Assembly: GCA_000434635.1 (NCBI GenBank)
Contig: HF988073.1
Coordinates: forward strand, 4,122 to 9,438
Reading direction: 5' to 3'
Origin: Firmicutes bacterium CAG:110
Lineage (GTDB): Bacteria > Bacillota > Clostridia > Oscillospirales > Oscillospiraceae
DNA: 5,317 nt
The notes beneath the pieces were generated by a model. It was given only the letters and a program-made list of their open reading frames with translations, was not told where the DNA came from and did not search any database. Position 1 is the stretch's first letter. Every line of letters starts with the position of its first letter. A program made the translations under genes and the position numbers. Of this stretch, positions 4,400 to 5,317 are shown piece after piece.

Positions 4400-5302
4400 A
4401 TGGCAAAAATGCGGATTCAAATGACGCAAAAAAGTTGGAGAATTGAAGAGGCATTTCCACGGTTTGTGAAAACGCAAGCGGCAAGGGGGGTGACGGATAA
4501 GACAATTCTTACTTATAACCGACACTTCCACGCTCTGAGCTACCACCTGGACATGACGAAGACTTTTGACGAACTGACGAAGGACGATCTGGATTCCATG
4601 CTTGTTTCCCTTCGTAAAAGCGGCGTGTCCCCCAATACAATCAGCAGCTATGCAAGAGTATTCCGAACATTCCTGAAATGGTGCAGAGGAGAGGGCTACA
4701 CGGATTTAAGTCTTCCCAATATTCAGGACAAGGAAACCGTAAAAGGGTCTTACGCAGACGAAGAACTGATCGCCCTTTTGAAAAAGCCAGCAAAGGACTG
4801 CGAATTCCGGAATTGGGTGATTGTGAACTTCTTAATCAATTCCGGCTGCCGTGCAGGAACCATTCGCAGCATTCAAAACAGAGATGTTTCTCTGACAGAT
4901 AAGCGGGTCATCTACCGCCACACCAAAACAGGAAAATTGCAATCGGTTCCGCTGTGCAGCCAAATGGTAAAGATTCTATCGGAATATATGGTCATTCGTG
5001 GCGGCGCACCTGAAGACTATTTGTTCTGTACGGTTTACGGGGAAATGATGTCTGAAAACGCTTTGGCTTGTGCAATTAAAAAGTATAACCATCGGCGGGG
5101 CGTTTCCCGAACAAGCATCCACCTGTTCCGCCACACCTTTGCCCGAAAGTACCTTGTGGATTGCGGCGGGGATGCCTTTGTGCTCCAAAAACTGCTTGGG
5201 CACAGCACTCTTGCCATGACGAAACACTATTGCGCTATCTACGATACGGATTTGACAGATAGCTACGACAACCTTTCCCCATTGGCGGATAATGTACAAT
5301 AA
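4400..5302 (+). CDS. tyrosine recombinase (phage/ICE-type integrase), complete
   Basis: A 300-residue site-specific recombinase that breaks and joins DNA through a 3'-phosphotyrosine intermediate. The N-terminal SAM-like core-binding domain spans about 12-105 (TILTYNRHFHAL, SPNTISSYARVFRTFLKW). The catalytic domain follows with Arg151 (SGCRAGTI), Lys176 (HTKTGK), His241 and Arg244 (HLFRHTFA), His268 (LLGHS) and the nucleophile Tyr277 (TKHYCAIY). All expected residues are present, and the nine-residue gap His268-Tyr277 equals that of XerD. There is no clear arm-binding AP2-like N-terminal domain, so it is a short integrase, similar in size to XerC/D. Location just downstream of tRNA-Lys and a visibly more A/T-rich sequence than the genes to its left suggest the end gene of an integrative element. 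The start at 4400 is the first ATG after an in-frame stop (4394-4396); ATG 4409 or 4421 are alternatives, and no well-spaced Shine-Dalgarno supports any of them. No clear promoter of its own was found. Confidence 0.92.
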   Translation: MAKMRIQMTQKSWRIEEAFPRFVKTQAARGVTDKTILTYNRHFHALSYHLDMTKTFDELTKDDLDSMLVSLRKSGVSPNTISSYARVFRTFLKWCRGEGYTDLSLPNIQDKETVKGSYADEELIALLKKPAKDCEFRNWVIVNFLINSGCRAGTIRSIQNRDVSLTDKRVIYRHTKTGKLQSVPLCSQMVKILSEYMVIRGGAPEDYLFCTVYGEMMSENALACAIKKYNHRRGVSRTSIHLFRHTFARKYLVDCGGDAFVLQKLLGHSTLAMTKHYCAIYDTDLTDSYDNLSPLADNVQ

Positions 5303-5317
5303 ATTGCGCAAATTGAA

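Overview
The window looks like a chromosomal segment from a moderately GC-rich low-GC-phylum anaerobe, most probably a gut Clostridia member (Oscillospirales-like). The grounds are a secreted C39-like/SleB-type cell-wall hydrolase fusion, a cytoplasmic family 2 beta-mannosidase, tRNA genes with encoded CCA, strong GGAGG ribosome binding sites and a Firmicutes-style holin-like mini-toxin. The assignment to order is inference.

Layout. (1) 3-998, plus: 3' part of a two-domain cell-wall protein, cut by the left edge. (2) 1021-1130: a C/G-rich hairpin, a 37-bp unit repeated twice in tandem, and a hairpin plus T-run that ends minus-strand transcription. (3) 1105-1495: the most interesting part, a compact and almost certainly unannotated type I toxin-antitoxin locus. 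A 30-residue membrane peptide is encoded on the minus strand (1240-1332). A consensus-like promoter (TTGACA, 17 bp, TATAGT) on the plus strand starts a short antisense RNA (about 1168-1258) that overlaps the toxin mRNA 3' end and terminates at a 13-bp hairpin just inside the toxin reading frame. The toxin mRNA has a long leader with mutually exclusive G-run/C-run hairpins around its Shine-Dalgarno sequence, and a 13-bp perfect inverted repeat lets its leader pair with its 3' end. (4) 1472-1510: a strong 14-bp terminator hairpin behind the beta-mannosidase. (5) 1546-3939, minus: complete GH2 beta-mannosidase with its own promoter and ribosome binding site. (6) 4070-4327, plus: promoter, tRNA-Gln(TTG), tRNA-Lys(TTT) and terminator. 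(7) 4328-4399: two inverted repeats, one echoing the tRNA-Lys anticodon arm. (8) 4400-5302, plus: complete tyrosine recombinase. After it, 15 bases remain with nothing recognisable.

How the parts relate. The beta-mannosidase and tRNA units are divergent, with back-to-back promoters in 3971-4098. The integrase directly downstream of tRNA-Lys suggests that an integrative element begins there and extends beyond the right edge; the partner attachment site is not visible. The toxin-antitoxin locus sits between the cell-wall hydrolase and the beta-mannosidase and is self-contained, with its own promoters and terminators. No CRISPR array, rRNA or insertion sequence was seen.
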